DNA of 64,000 nt, taken from contig JACKHB010000003.1 in the NCBI GenBank assembly GCA_020639195.1, forward strand, positions 496,001 through 560,000. The letters are read 5' to 3'. The stretch is from Phycisphaeraceae bacterium. GTDB taxonomy: Bacteria; Planctomycetota; Phycisphaerae; Phycisphaerales; UBA1924. The stretch's first letter is position 1, and every line of letters starts with the position of its first letter. Below the pieces are notes generated by a model, which was given only the letters and a program-made list of their open reading frames with translations, was not told where the DNA came from and made no database searches. Shown in pieces: positions 23,662 through 33,500 of the stretch. The position numbers and the translations under genes were made by a program.

Positions 23662-24417
23662 CTACTCCGCTCCTCGTTCGGCTTTGTCCACCCAGATGTC
23701 CGATTCGACCTGCCCGTCTCGCAGGCGAATCACGCGATCGCCCCGCGTTGCCACGGAGTCGTCGTGGGTGATGATGATGATGGTCTTGCCCTCTCCATGC
23801 AGCCGGTCGAACAACTCGAGGATGGCCGTGCCAGTCTTCGAGTCGAGGTTGCCCGTCGGCTCGTCGGCCAGCAGCACCACGGGATCCGAAACCAGCGCTC
23901 TTGCGATCGCGGCGCGTTGCTGTTGCCCGCCCGACAACTCGCGAGGCCGATGCCCGACTCGGTCCCCGAGCCCCACAAGGTCCAACGCCTTCAGAGCCCG
24001 CTCGCGACGCGTGGCCTTCGGCACGCCCTGATAGAACAGCGGCACTTCGGCGTTGTCCTCGATCGAGAGCTCTGGGATGAGGTTGAACGCCTGAAAGATG
24101 AAGCCGATCGTCCGGCCCCGGAATCGGCTGAGCTCCTCGTCGCTCATGTCGGTGATGTCGCGCCCTCCGAGCAGGTACTGCCCCGCCGTCGGACGGTCCA
24201 GGCATCCGAGCACGTTCAACAGAGTACTCTTTCCCGAGCCGCTGGCCCCCATGATGGCCACGTACTCGCCGCGACGAATGGTGATGTCCATCCCGCGGAG
24301 TGCCTCGACCATCACGGACCCGTCCGGCTTGAAGTACGTCTTGGTGATGCCGCGGAGCTCCGCCACGGGCTCGCGCTTCGTCAACGGGGTCTGAGGTTCG
24401 GCCGAGATCATGGTCAT
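23662..24417 (-). CDS. LolD/MacB-type ABC transporter ATP-binding protein
   Basis: A 251-aa ATPase of the MacB/LolD/FtsE class. It has Walker A GASGSGKST, Q-loop FIFQAFNLIPELS, signature LSGGQQQRAAIARAL, Walker B VVLLADEPTGNLDS and switch His in IIIITHDDSVA. These ATPases drive mechanotransmission rather than transport through a channel, for lipoprotein release, export or cell-wall hydrolase control. No FtsX/MacB-like permease is adjacent. The gene begins one base after the stop of the RCK-domain membrane protein, so the two are co-transcribed. Confidence 0.88.
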   Translation of the reverse strand: MTMISAEPQTPLTKREPVAELRGITKTYFKPDGSVMVEALRGMDITIRRGEYVAIMGASGSGKSTLLNVLGCLDRPTAGQYLLGGRDITDMSDEELSRFRGRTIGFIFQAFNLIPELSIEDNAEVPLFYQGVPKATRRERALKALDLVGLGDRVGHRPRELSGGQQQRAAIARALVSDPVVLLADEPTGNLDSKTGTAILELFDRLHGEGKTIIIITHDDSVATRGDRVIRLRDGQVESDIWVDKAERGAE

Positions 24418-24418
24418 G

Positions 24419-25150
24419 CTACGCCGATGTACCCGCCTGACCCGACCCGGTGGCGTCGGGCGGGGATGGCTCGCGACCTTCTACAAGCTCCCGATGGATG
24501 TCGTCTTCTCGCCCGTACACCGTCAGCACGTCGCCCCGCTCGATCCTCGTATCGCCGTGCGGTGAGCCCACATATCCGCCCAGTTCGCGGCTGATCCCGA
24601 GGATCGTCACGCCGCGCCGGGTCAGCCGCGCCTCGCTCAACGTGCGTCCCACGAGCCAATGTCCCGCCTCGATCTCCACCTCGGCGACGCCGTATCCGCG
24701 CTCCACCCGCAAGAGCAGCTCATACTCCGCGTGCGTGACGTCTCCCATCCGCTTGAGCATCACGCCGATCGACCAGTCAACAAATCGAACGACGAAGCGA
24801 AACCGCGTGATCAGCCAGATGGTCAGAACACCCAGCAGAATCCAGCCGATCTGGCGGGTCGTCTCCCACGTGCCCCGAGTCTGAACGAACGTGACGATGA
24901 GCGTCGCCAGCGCGCCCGTCAGCCCGACGTTGCCCGAGACAATCAGGTCGCGGATGATCCGCCGTCGCACGGGATGATTGACGACCAGTTCGGCCTCGCG
25001 CGTGGTGAAGCCGACCCCAAAGAACGCCGAGTACGCCTGGAAGCTCGCCGTCGATCGTGTTAGGCCGGTCTTGGTCAGCGCCAGCGTGCCCAGCCGCACA
25101 ACCAGCAGCGACACGATCACGATCACCAAGAGCGCGAGCAGTGCCCCCAT
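24419..25150 (-). CDS. Membrane protein with C-terminal RCK_C (TrkA-C) domain
   Basis: A 243-aa protein. Three hydrophobic segments are visible (about 1-25, 75-92 and 100-118). The C-terminal 80 residues (VEIEAGHWLVGRTLSEARL ... RIERGDVLTVYG) are a TrkA-C/RCK_C fold, which binds small ligands such as cyclic di-AMP in ion-transport regulators. No potassium-channel filter or RCK_N nucleotide domain is present, so it is not a classic TrkA or channel. It lies between the STAS gene (10 bases) and the ABC ATPase (one base) in one operon. Confidence 0.75.
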   Translation of the reverse strand: MGALLALLVIVIVSLLVVRLGTLALTKTGLTRSTASFQAYSAFFGVGFTTREAELVVNHPVRRRIIRDLIVSGNVGLTGALATLIVTFVQTRGTWETTRQIGWILLGVLTIWLITRFRFVVRFVDWSIGVMLKRMGDVTHAEYELLLRVERGYGVAEVEIEAGHWLVGRTLSEARLTRRGVTILGISRELGGYVGSPHGDTRIERGDVLTVYGREDDIHRELVEGREPSPPDATGSGQAGTSA

Positions 25151-25159
25151 CTGGCGTAC

Positions 25160-25507
25160 TCACTCGCTCGGGTCTGCTTCCAGCTGGAGCCCGGCCAGCG
25201 CAGTCATGGGATCGGGCGCGAACTGAAAGACCTTGTCCAGGCCCGTGATCGCCATCACCGACCAGACCTCCTTGCTCACCGAGCACAGTCGGACCGATCG
25301 ACCGCTCGCCGCCAACACCTTCCGCACCCGAAGGAGCTGCGCAAGGTTAGAACTGTTGACGTACGTCACTCCCGAGAAGCTCAACACGACGTGCGGCGGC
25401 GTCGCAGCGGATTCCAGCCGATCCAGCAACTCCGACAACTCGTCGGACAACGCCGGTTCATCGCCCAACTCCGCCACCACGATTTGGTCCGACCAGTCGA
25501 TGGACAT
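25160..25507 (-). CDS. STAS-domain anti-sigma factor antagonist-like protein
   Basis: A 115-aa single STAS domain. The core VVLSFSGVTYVNSSNLAQLLRVRKVL has the conserved phospho-acceptor region with Ser52/Ser53, followed by the usual helix and RLCSVSKEVWSVMAITGLDKVF. In SpoIIAA/RsbV this Ser is phosphorylated by a partner kinase to control a sigma factor; that role is inferred, and no RsbW-like kinase is nearby. I chose the ATG at 25507; an in-frame start nine bases upstream is possible. It heads an apparent three-gene operon. Confidence 0.82.
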   Translation of the reverse strand: MSIDWSDQIVVAELGDEPALSDELSELLDRLESAATPPHVVLSFSGVTYVNSSNLAQLLRVRKVLAASGRSVRLCSVSKEVWSVMAITGLDKVFQFAPDPMTALAGLQLEADPSE

Positions 25508-25563
25508 GCGTGCCAAGTCTACGTCGGCCCGGCCCGACAGTTCGGGTCGCGTCCGTATTCGGC

Positions 25564-28272
25564 TCAGGCCTCCGTGGGGGAGGGTGGGCCCTCGGCGGAC
25601 GTTGAGTCCCCATCTGCGTCATCGGCCACCGCGGCGGCCGCGACCACGCTGTCACCCTCGTTCAGCGAGACCACCCGAACGCCCTGCGTCCCCCTCCCAT
25701 AGCAACTAATCGCTCTGGAGGGAGTCCGCACGAGCTGACCACCCCGCGAGACGACCACCACATCGTGCGAGTCGTGCACGAGCAACGCCGCCACAGAGGG
25801 GCCGTTCCGCTCGGTGACCCTGATGTCGGCGCGCCCCTTGCCGCCGCGGGATTGCGATCTGGGCTTCCCGCTCTCGGGCTGCACGCGATACTCGTCGATC
25901 GAGGTGCGCTTGCCGTAGCCGTTGGCCGTGATCGTCAGCAGGCACAGCGACGGATCCTCGCTGACCAGGTCGCCCTCGGCGTCGCCGACCATCGGAATCC
26001 GAACGGCGCCGATCACCTCGTCGCCTTCCGACAGATCGATCCCCTTGACGCCCGCCGCGGGGCGCCCCATGTCACGAAGTCCGCCATTGTCCTCATCCTC
26101 GTTGAAGCGGATCGCCATCCCCGAGGCGGTCACCAGAGCCACGTCGTCGGTTCCCGTGGTCAGCATCACGTTCAGGAGACTGTCGCCCTCTTTGAGCCCC
26201 ACGGCGACGATGCCCCCGCGATTGACGTTGGAGTACGCCTTGAGCGGCGTCCGTTTCACGATGCCCCCGCGGCTGACGAACAGCAGCTTGTTGCTTCCCG
26301 CCTCGAAGTTCTCGATCGCCAGGAACGCGCACGTCCGTTCTCCCTCGCGCAGGCCGAGGATGTTGACGATCGCCCGCCCCCGCGACGTCCGGCTCATCTC
26401 CGGAATCTCGTACACCTTCAGCCTGAAGACGCGCCCCGAGTCGGTGAAGCACAGCAGATCATCGTGCGTGCTCGCTACGAACACCCGCTCCACGAAGTCA
26501 TCGCCCTTCGACTCGCTGGCACGGATGCCCTTGCCCCCCCGTCCCTGCGATCGATACATCTCCAGATCCACGCGCTTGATGTATCCGCTGTGGCTGATCG
26601 TCACCGCCACGGGGCGCTCGGGAATGAGCGCCTCGATCTCGATATCGCCCGCCGCGTCCTCGATCGCCGTGAGCCTGGGCAGGTCGTACCGCCCGCGCAT
26701 CTCCTCGCAATCCGCCACGATCATGCCCAGCACGATCGCCTCGTCCGCCAGGATCCCCTCGAGTCGATCGATCTCCGCGGACACCTCCACGTACTCGCCC
26801 ACGAGCTTCTCGATCTCCATCGCAACGAGCCGGATGAGTTGGAGCTGTCCGATCGCCTCGGCCTGCTTGCGGGTCAGGTCAACGCCCCCCGAATCAGCCG
26901 CCGGGCCCAGCAATCGCTCCGGCAGTGTCCGGGCGTGCACATGGTCTCGCGCGATCCGGAACCGCCGCTCCATCAGCCGCTCGATCGCCTGCTCGCGGCT
27001 GCTGCTCGTGCGGATCAGGCGGATCACCTCGTCGAGGTCGCATACCGCGTAGATGAGCCCCTCCAACGTGTGCGCCCGCTTCTTCGCCTCTCGCAGCAGG
27101 TGCGCCGTGCGCCTCCGGATCACCTCGACCCGATGCTCGACATACAGGTCGATCAGCTCGCGAACTCCCAGCGTCCGGGGCTGGCGCTTGACCAGCGCGA
27201 TGTTGATGATCGAGAATGTCTGCTGCAAAGGGGTGTTCTGGTACAGCTGATTCTCAACCACGCCCTCATCGGCGCCCTTCTTGAGCTCGATGACCACTCG
27301 CGTCTGCGCCGCGCGCCCCGACTCATTGCGCACGTCCGAAACGTCCTTGAGCCGCTCTTCCTTGACCGCCTCGACGATCTTCTCAACCAGCGTGTTCTGC
27401 ATCAGCCCGTACGGAATCTCGTCGATCACGATCTGCCGCCGTCCGCCCGGCGCATCCTCCACGTGGCACACGCCGCGGACCGTGATCCGTCCGCGCCCCT
27501 CCGTGTACGCCTGCAGAATCCCCGTTCGCCCCAGCACGACCCCGCCGGTCGGAAAGTCGGGCCCCTTGAGCCCGCGTCGAGCGACGCCCCCCGCGTCCAC
27601 CTCATCCTCCATGAGGTCTTTCAGCGAGATCTCAGGGCTTCGGACCACGCGAATGATCGAGTCGAGCACCTCGACGGGATTGTGCGGCGGCAGGCTGGTC
27701 GCCATGCCCACCGCGATTCCCATCCCCCCGTTCACCAGGAGGTTCGGGAACTTGCCCGGCAGGACCGTCGGCTCTGTCAGGCGGTCGTCGTAGTTGGGCA
27801 CCTTCTCGACCGTGTCGAGATCGAGATCTTCCAGCAGGCCCATCGCCGCCGACGTCAGTCGGGCCTCGGTGTACCGCATCGCCGCGGGAGGGTCGCCCTC
27901 GATCGACCCGAAGTTCCCCTGCGGATCGACCAGCGGCACGCGCATCTTCCAGCGCTGCGCCATGCCGACCAGCGTCGGGTAGATCACGCCCTCGCCGTGG
28001 GGGTGGTAATTGCCCGAGGTGTCGCCGCAGATCTTCGCGCACTTCATGGGCTTGCGCCCGGGGCGAAGATTCAGGTCATTGAAGGCCACCAGGATGCGGC
28101 GTTGGCTGGGCTTGAGCCCGTCCCGGACATCGGGCAGCGCCCGGTCCATGATCGTGCTCATCGCGTACGTCAGGTAACTATCCTGAAGCTCTCGCTCGAT
28201 CTCGAGATCAACGATCCTCCCGCCCGCGGGGAGGCCCGGATCGGGAATGCTCACACCGGATTCGTCGCTCAT
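25564..28272 (-). CDS. gyrA: DNA gyrase subunit A
   Basis: A 902-aa type IIA topoisomerase subunit that cuts and rejoins DNA while gyrase introduces negative supercoils. The N-terminus has LQDSYLTYAMSTIMDRALPD. The active-site Tyr is Y134 in AAMRYTEARLT. The breakage-reunion tower, coiled coil and GyrA C-terminal propeller follow, with a GyrA box (SQGRGGKG) that argues for gyrase rather than ParC. The quinolone pocket reads HPHGEGVIYPT, giving Gly at the position of E. coli Ser83 and Pro at Asp87. gyrB is not in the window. The start at 28272 was chosen because the family match begins shortly after it. Confidence 0.95.
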   Translation of the reverse strand: MSDESGVSIPDPGLPAGGRIVDLEIERELQDSYLTYAMSTIMDRALPDVRDGLKPSQRRILVAFNDLNLRPGRKPMKCAKICGDTSGNYHPHGEGVIYPTLVGMAQRWKMRVPLVDPQGNFGSIEGDPPAAMRYTEARLTSAAMGLLEDLDLDTVEKVPNYDDRLTEPTVLPGKFPNLLVNGGMGIAVGMATSLPPHNPVEVLDSIIRVVRSPEISLKDLMEDEVDAGGVARRGLKGPDFPTGGVVLGRTGILQAYTEGRGRITVRGVCHVEDAPGGRRQIVIDEIPYGLMQNTLVEKIVEAVKEERLKDVSDVRNESGRAAQTRVVIELKKGADEGVVENQLYQNTPLQQTFSIINIALVKRQPRTLGVRELIDLYVEHRVEVIRRRTAHLLREAKKRAHTLEGLIYAVCDLDEVIRLIRTSSSREQAIERLMERRFRIARDHVHARTLPERLLGPAADSGGVDLTRKQAEAIGQLQLIRLVAMEIEKLVGEYVEVSAEIDRLEGILADEAIVLGMIVADCEEMRGRYDLPRLTAIEDAAGDIEIEALIPERPVAVTISHSGYIKRVDLEMYRSQGRGGKGIRASESKGDDFVERVFVASTHDDLLCFTDSGRVFRLKVYEIPEMSRTSRGRAIVNILGLREGERTCAFLAIENFEAGSNKLLFVSRGGIVKRTPLKAYSNVNRGGIVAVGLKEGDSLLNVMLTTGTDDVALVTASGMAIRFNEDEDNGGLRDMGRPAAGVKGIDLSEGDEVIGAVRIPMVGDAEGDLVSEDPSLCLLTITANGYGKRTSIDEYRVQPESGKPRSQSRGGKGRADIRVTERNGPSVAALLVHDSHDVVVVSRGGQLVRTPSRAISCYGRGTQGVRVVSLNEGDSVVAAAAVADDADGDSTSAEGPPSPTEA

Positions 28273-28450
28273 GAACGGTCGCTCCGAAGCCCTACGACTC
28301 GCCGCCTCGGCCGCCATGCCAGGCCCGCGAACGGGGCTTGCATTCTAGGCGGAATCGCGCGCAGCCGCCCGTCACGCGCCGTCGCCCAATCGCCCAAAAA
28401 GCTCGACAAATCCGGCCAGAATCGGCCTCGCCAGGCGCGTTGAGACCGCC

Positions 28451-28969
28451 TCACTCCCGACCCAGCTCCCGGTACATGAACACCGCATCGTGGTACGCCG
28501 CGCCGTCGGGGTCGAGGGCGAATCGAGGAATGGTCCCGGCCACCCTCCACCCCATCCGCCGATACAGGCCCTCGGCGACTCCTCCGCTCCGGGCATCAAG
28601 CGTCAGCAGCCAAAAGCCCGCATCTCGCGCCGCCCGCTCCACCGCGTCCATGAGATCTCTGCCCAGCCGCCTTCCGCGAGCCGATCGATGCACGATCAAC
28701 TTGGCGACCTCGGCCCTGTGCGGCTGATTTGGAGCCCACGCAGGCCGCAGTTGCACCGTCCCGACGATCCGATCGCCCTCGCGGGCGACGAGCACGGCCC
28801 CCTTCGGAGCCATCCCCTCGATGACGCCTCGCCACCAGTGCTGGGCTGCCTCAACGCCAAGCGGAGCCACGAAGCTCACCGCGTCCCCGGCCTCCACCGC
28901 GTCGATCAGAAGCGCCGCAAGCGACAACACATCCCGCTCGCTCGCCGGCGACGCCAATCGCTCGATCAT
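28451..28969 (-). CDS. GNAT-family N-acetyltransferase
   Basis: A 172-aa acetyl-CoA-dependent acyltransferase. The GNAT core is clear: GTVQLRPAW (strand 4), AEVAKLIVHRSARGRRLGRDLMDAVERAA (motif A, acetyl-CoA pyrophosphate loop RGRRLG) and WLLTLDARSGGVAEGLYRRMGW (motif B). Similar to small aminoglycoside- or amino-acid-type acetyltransferases, but the substrate cannot be assigned. ATG 28969 was chosen because the family match begins there. It is divergent from pyrD, with 84 bases between starts. Confidence 0.85.
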   Translation of the reverse strand: MIERLASPASERDVLSLAALLIDAVEAGDAVSFVAPLGVEAAQHWWRGVIEGMAPKGAVLVAREGDRIVGTVQLRPAWAPNQPHRAEVAKLIVHRSARGRRLGRDLMDAVERAARDAGFWLLTLDARSGGVAEGLYRRMGWRVAGTIPRFALDPDGAAYHDAVFMYRELGRE

Positions 28970-29053
28970 CACGCCCCCTCGCTCGGACACCCCTCGAACG
29001 AGCCCGATCGTACGACGAAGCGCCCCGCGCGATCCGTCGCTACCCTCACTCCC

Positions 29054-30034
29054 GTGCCGAGCCAGAACTTGCTCGAGGTCGATCTCGCCGGTCTGCGCCT
29101 CGCCAATCCGGTCATCCTTGCCTCGGGCACGTGCGGCGTCGTTGATGAGATGGCCGACGTCCTCGATCTCTCCCGGGTCGGCGCCCTCGTCACAAAGTCC
29201 ATCACGCCTCTGCCGCGCGAGGGCCATCCCGGCCTACGTGTGGTCCCGCTGCGCGTCGGAATGCTCAACGCCGTCGGCCTGGCAAATCCCGGTCTCGATG
29301 CCTTCCTCCGCGAGCATGCGCCGCGGATCGGCAGAGTGCGCTGTCCCGTCATCGGTTCGATCGCGGGGTTCAGCGTCGATGACTACATCGCCGTCGCCCA
29401 GGGCTTCGCGACGCTCGATTCCCTCGCGGCCGTGGAACTCAATGTCTCGTGTCCAAACGTCTCGACCGGGACCGAGTTCGGCGCCGATCCCGCGCTGCTC
29501 CGCTCGCTCGTCGCGGCGGTGCGCGAGGCCCTGCCTCACCACCGCCTGTTCGTAAAGCTCAGCCCGATCGCGGTCGGCCATCCGAGCATCGTCGAGGTGG
29601 CGCGCGCCGCCATCGAGGGCGAGGGCGAGCCGGGCGGCCCCAACGCACGCCCGGGCGCGGATGCCTTAACCCTCACCAACACGATGCCCGCGATGGCGAT
29701 CGACGTCCAGACGCGCCGCCCCGTCCTGGCCAACGGCTCGGGCGGACTGAGCGGCCCGGCGATCCACCCCATCGTCGTCAAGCTCGTGCATGACTCTTGG
29801 CGGGGCGTTTGCCGCGACGCCGGCACGCCCATCATCGGCCTCGGCGGCGTCATGAACTGGCGCGATGCCGCGGAACTCATCCTCGCGGGCGCGACCGGCG
29901 TCGGCATGGGCGCGATGACCATGGCCAATCCGCGATCGCCGCTCAAGGTGGTGCGGGGGCTGGAGAGGTGGGTGCGGAGGTCTCTTGCTTCAGGCTTGTA
30001 CGAGCGCGTCGGGGGTCTCAGTGACCATGCCTAG
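29054..30034 (+). CDS. pyrD: Dihydroorotate dehydrogenase, class 1B type
   Basis: A 326-aa FMN enzyme oxidising dihydroorotate to orotate in pyrimidine synthesis. It starts at GTG 29054 (PSQNLLEVDLAGLRLANPVILASGTCG). Features: PLPREGHPGLRVVPLRVGMLNAVGLANPG, the catalytic loop VELNVSCPNV with Cys133 as base (class 1 enzymes), KLSPIAV, LTLTNTMPAMAID, GGLSGPAIHPIVVKLV and GLGGVMNWRDAAELILAGATGV for FMN phosphate. Class 1B enzymes usually work with PyrK, which is not in the window. Its stop overlaps that of the convergent membrane-protein gene by four bases. Confidence 0.92.
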   Translation: MPSQNLLEVDLAGLRLANPVILASGTCGVVDEMADVLDLSRVGALVTKSITPLPREGHPGLRVVPLRVGMLNAVGLANPGLDAFLREHAPRIGRVRCPVIGSIAGFSVDDYIAVAQGFATLDSLAAVELNVSCPNVSTGTEFGADPALLRSLVAAVREALPHHRLFVKLSPIAVGHPSIVEVARAAIEGEGEPGGPNARPGADALTLTNTMPAMAIDVQTRRPVLANGSGGLSGPAIHPIVVKLVHDSWRGVCRDAGTPIIGLGGVMNWRDAAELILAGATGVGMGAMTMANPRSPLKVVRGLERWVRRSLASGLYERVGGLSDHA

Positions 30035-30504
30035 CGGGTCAGGAAGAAGGCGACAAGACCTGCCAGCAGCAGGAGCGTCACGAGAACGGCAAACACCACC
30101 AAGCCAATCGCGTACCCCGCTGCACCGACGCCGACCGCAACGGCGATTCCACCGAGCCACGCGCCGCCCGCCCGAGAAGCCGCGGCGAGTCCCAATGCGA
30201 TCCCCACAACGGCAAGCACGAGAACGGCCGGGACGACCGCATCCGCGTCTGTGAATCCTCGATTCCGCGATGCAGGTCGTGGTGTGGTCTTCCCTTTGAT
30301 TCGACTCGCGATGTGTTCGGCGGTATCGACGAGATCCTCGACGGCACGCTGCGCAGCCCCCGGTGGGGTGAGAGCGCTCACCAGTGACGGGATCAGGACC
30401 GCTCCGACGAGCGACAACGACGAAACGACGAGGGCCGCGATGCCAACCAGCGATCCCGGTCGACGCCGACGTTCAACAGTGGTCGAGATGGCCGCCTCAT
30501 TCAT
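30031..30504 (-). CDS. Small membrane protein, unknown function
   Basis: A 157-aa protein. There is one hydrophobic helix at about 18-45 and two to three more in the C-terminal third (VVPAVLVLAVVGIALGLAAA, GGIAVAVGVGAAGYAIGLV, FAVLVTLLLLAGLVAFFL). A short charged loop lies between (RAVEDLVDTAEHIASRIKGK). No family is recognised. The stop codon overlaps that of pyrD on the other strand. Its start lies 16 bases after the stop of smc, so the two probably share a transcript. Confidence 0.7.
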   Translation of the reverse strand: MNEAAISTTVERRRRPGSLVGIAALVVSSLSLVGAVLIPSLVSALTPPGAAQRAVEDLVDTAEHIASRIKGKTTPRPASRNRGFTDADAVVPAVLVLAVVGIALGLAAASRAGGAWLGGIAVAVGVGAAGYAIGLVVFAVLVTLLLLAGLVAFFLTR

Positions 30505-30520
30505 GCACTGCCATGATACT

Positions 30521-33500
30521 TCAACGCCCGGCCTGCTCCCCGCCCACGGGCTCCGCTTCCGACCCGTTCCGCATCCCCGCTAGTGCCTCTCTGAGCCGAC
30601 GGCTGGGCGACGGGGGGCCGGTCTCCGGCTCGCCAGAGGTGCCCTTGACCTCGACAACCGCCGCCTTCCTCCGGCCGCGCCCGTTCGTCTTTGCCGGTGT
30701 GTCCTCCGCATCGGTCGCCGCTGCTCCGGCGCGTGTCGACTCCGGTCGATCCGTCGCCTCTTCCTCAAATCTCACACTCACGCGCTTCGACACGCCCCGC
30801 TCCTGCATCGTCACGCCGTACAGGCGATCCGCGCCGTGCATCGTCCGCTTGTTGTGCGTAATCACGATGAAGTGCGACAGGTCCGTGAACTGCCGGATCA
30901 CGTGCGCGAATCGGTCCACGTTCGACTCATCCAGCGCCGCGTCCACCTCGTCCAGCACGCAGAAGCAGCTCGGTCGGCTCCGGAAGATCGACAGCAGCAG
31001 CGCGACCGCCGTCATCGTCTTCTCGCCGCCCGAAAGCTGGCTGATCGATCGCGGCTCCTTGCCCGGGGGCTTGGCCAGCACGTCGATGCCCGACTCCAGC
31101 GGATCGATCTCGTCGGTCACGACCCTCTGTCCATCCACCTCGCGGACCACCGGCAGCAGCCGAAGCTCCGCCTTGCCGCCGCCAAAGAGCCTCCGGAACA
31201 TCCCGGAATCACCCGCGAATTCCTCCTGAATCCTCGCGAACGCCTCCTGGAACTGCGTCCGGCTCACCTCGTTCAGCCGCGCGATCAGCGAGGTTAGCGT
31301 GACGCGAGCATGGTCGAGATCCGCCACCTGCGCCACCAGCGTCTCGTTCTGCGTCTCGAGGTGCTCCGCCTCTTCGATCGCGTCGAGATTCACGTTGCCC
31401 AGCGATCGAATCGCCTCCCGCAGCTCAGAGATGCGCTCCTGCGCCTCCCGCTCATCGGCCGGGGCGACGCCACCGCGGATCAGCTCCACATACTCGCCGT
31501 GCTCCCGGGCAAGGTCGAGCCCGGCCTCTTCCTCCGCGCGCGACTCCAGGCCCTCTCGGCGCACCTCGACCTCGCGCCGCGAGATCTCCAGGCTCTGCCA
31601 ATCCCGCTCGACCTGGTCGCAGCGCTCGCGCGCAGCGAGAGTGTGCTCGACCACCTGCCGGACGTTGGCGTCCGCGCGGGCCAGTTCCTCGGCCAGTCGC
31701 TCGATCCGGTCCTCCACGTCGACGATCTCCGCGCTGGCCGACTCGATCGCCTCGCGGGTCTGCTCGATCGAGAGATCCAGCTCCAGGATCCGCTGCTCCC
31801 CCCGCTCGATCTGGCCGAGCAGGTCGCGGTGCTGGCGGATCGACTCATCCCGGGCCACGCACTGGGCGCCGTGCTCGCGCCTCGCGCCCTGGGCCTGCTC
31901 TCCCAGTCGGCCCACCTCCACCTTCGCCGCCGTCAGTTCCTCCCCAACCGACTCGTGCCGCGCCCGCAGCCGCTCGAGCTCCCGCTCGATGCCCGCGCAG
32001 AGCGACGTCTGCTCATCGTGCAGACGTTGCAGCGACTCCGCCCGCTCCACCAGCCGCGCCCGGTCCCCCGCGAGCCGTGCAAGACGCTCATCCATCTGCG
32101 CCGTCTCGCTCTCAAGGCCCGCCCCTTCCCGCCGCATACGCGTGCGGTCCGCCTCGAACCGCTCCATGCGCGCCCGCTCGGACACCAGCGCCCGCTGCTC
32201 GTCCGACAGCGCGGCCTGCACTCTCGAACGCTCCGCCGCGATCGTCGCGGCTCGCGCGTCCGCCCGCTCAAGCTCCAGCCGCCTCGCCGCGATGTCCCGG
32301 TCCAGATGCTCCAGGGCCACGACCAGGTCGCGAAGCTCGCTGGCCCGCTGCAAGACTCCCGCGCCGCGCTCACCCGATTCCGGACCCGCCTGCACTCGTC
32401 CATCGGCCTCGAGCACCTCTCCCTTGGCCGTCACGAATCGAGCGCCCGCCATGGGCCCCGCGCTCAGCAGGAGCGCCGACTCGACGCTCGTCGCCACAAA
32501 CGTCCTGCCCAGCAGCCGATCGATGAGCATGGGAAGGCCCGCGGGCGTCGCCTGCCGACGTGTCGGGCGCACCAGATCCGCAACGCACTCGACCCCAGGC
32601 ACCACCCCGCCCGACCCCGCAACTCGCGAGCCGAGCCCCGCCACGGGCAGCAACGTCACCCGCCCGGACAGGGCCGCCAGCTCTCCGTCGCTCGGAAGCG
32701 TGGAGACCGTCGGCGTCACCAGCGCTCGCAGCGATTCTCCAAGCGCCGCCTCCACGACCCCCGCGTGCGCGGCATCCGTCTCAATCAACTCAGCCAGCGG
32801 CGCGATCACACCCAGGAACCCACTGCCCGCATCGCGCCGCGACAGGACCTCCCGCACGGCGTCGCCCAGGCCCTCGTGACCGGCCACCATCTCCTCAAGC
32901 GTCCGCCGGCGTGAGTCCTGCGCCGCACGCTCGCGCTCCGACTCGGTCAGCCCCCGCACCAGCGCCCCGCGCCCCGACTCGGCCGATTCAAGCTCGCCCG
33001 TCCTTGCCTCGACCTCGCCGACGAGCGTCTCGATCGCGCGCTCACGCACGACGATCGTCTCGGCCAGCGCCCCAGCGACGCGGTCCAGTTCTTCCGCGTC
33101 GTGCTGCAGGGCCGACCGCCTCGCCTCGATCCGGCCGCGCTGGTCTTCCAGATCGTGCCGCTGCCGGTCATCGGCCTCCACCGACGCCATCAGGCCCATC
33201 CGTTCGCGCTCGATGCTCGCCAGCGTGGCCCGCCGCTGCGACAGCGACGCCTGCGCCTCGCCAAGCTCCTCCGCGATCGCCGCGCGCTCCTCGCCAGCCT
33301 TGCGCAGGCGCAGTTCCGCGTTGCCCGCTTCTCTCGCCAACTCATCGACCCGCCGCTGGCACGCCTCGATCTGCCCGTCGAGTTCCGTGATCCGGCGCTC
33401 CAGGTCCTCGGAACGGGCACGATCCGCCCGAGCTCGTCCGCGCTCGTCGTCGATCGATCGCTCCAGCACGACCCGTCGCTGCTCGGCCCCGTGGATCGTC

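Noticed and set aside
25765..28443. Open frame of 892 codons on the plus strand
   Set aside because: Antisense to gyrA; Arg/His-rich noise with no domain.
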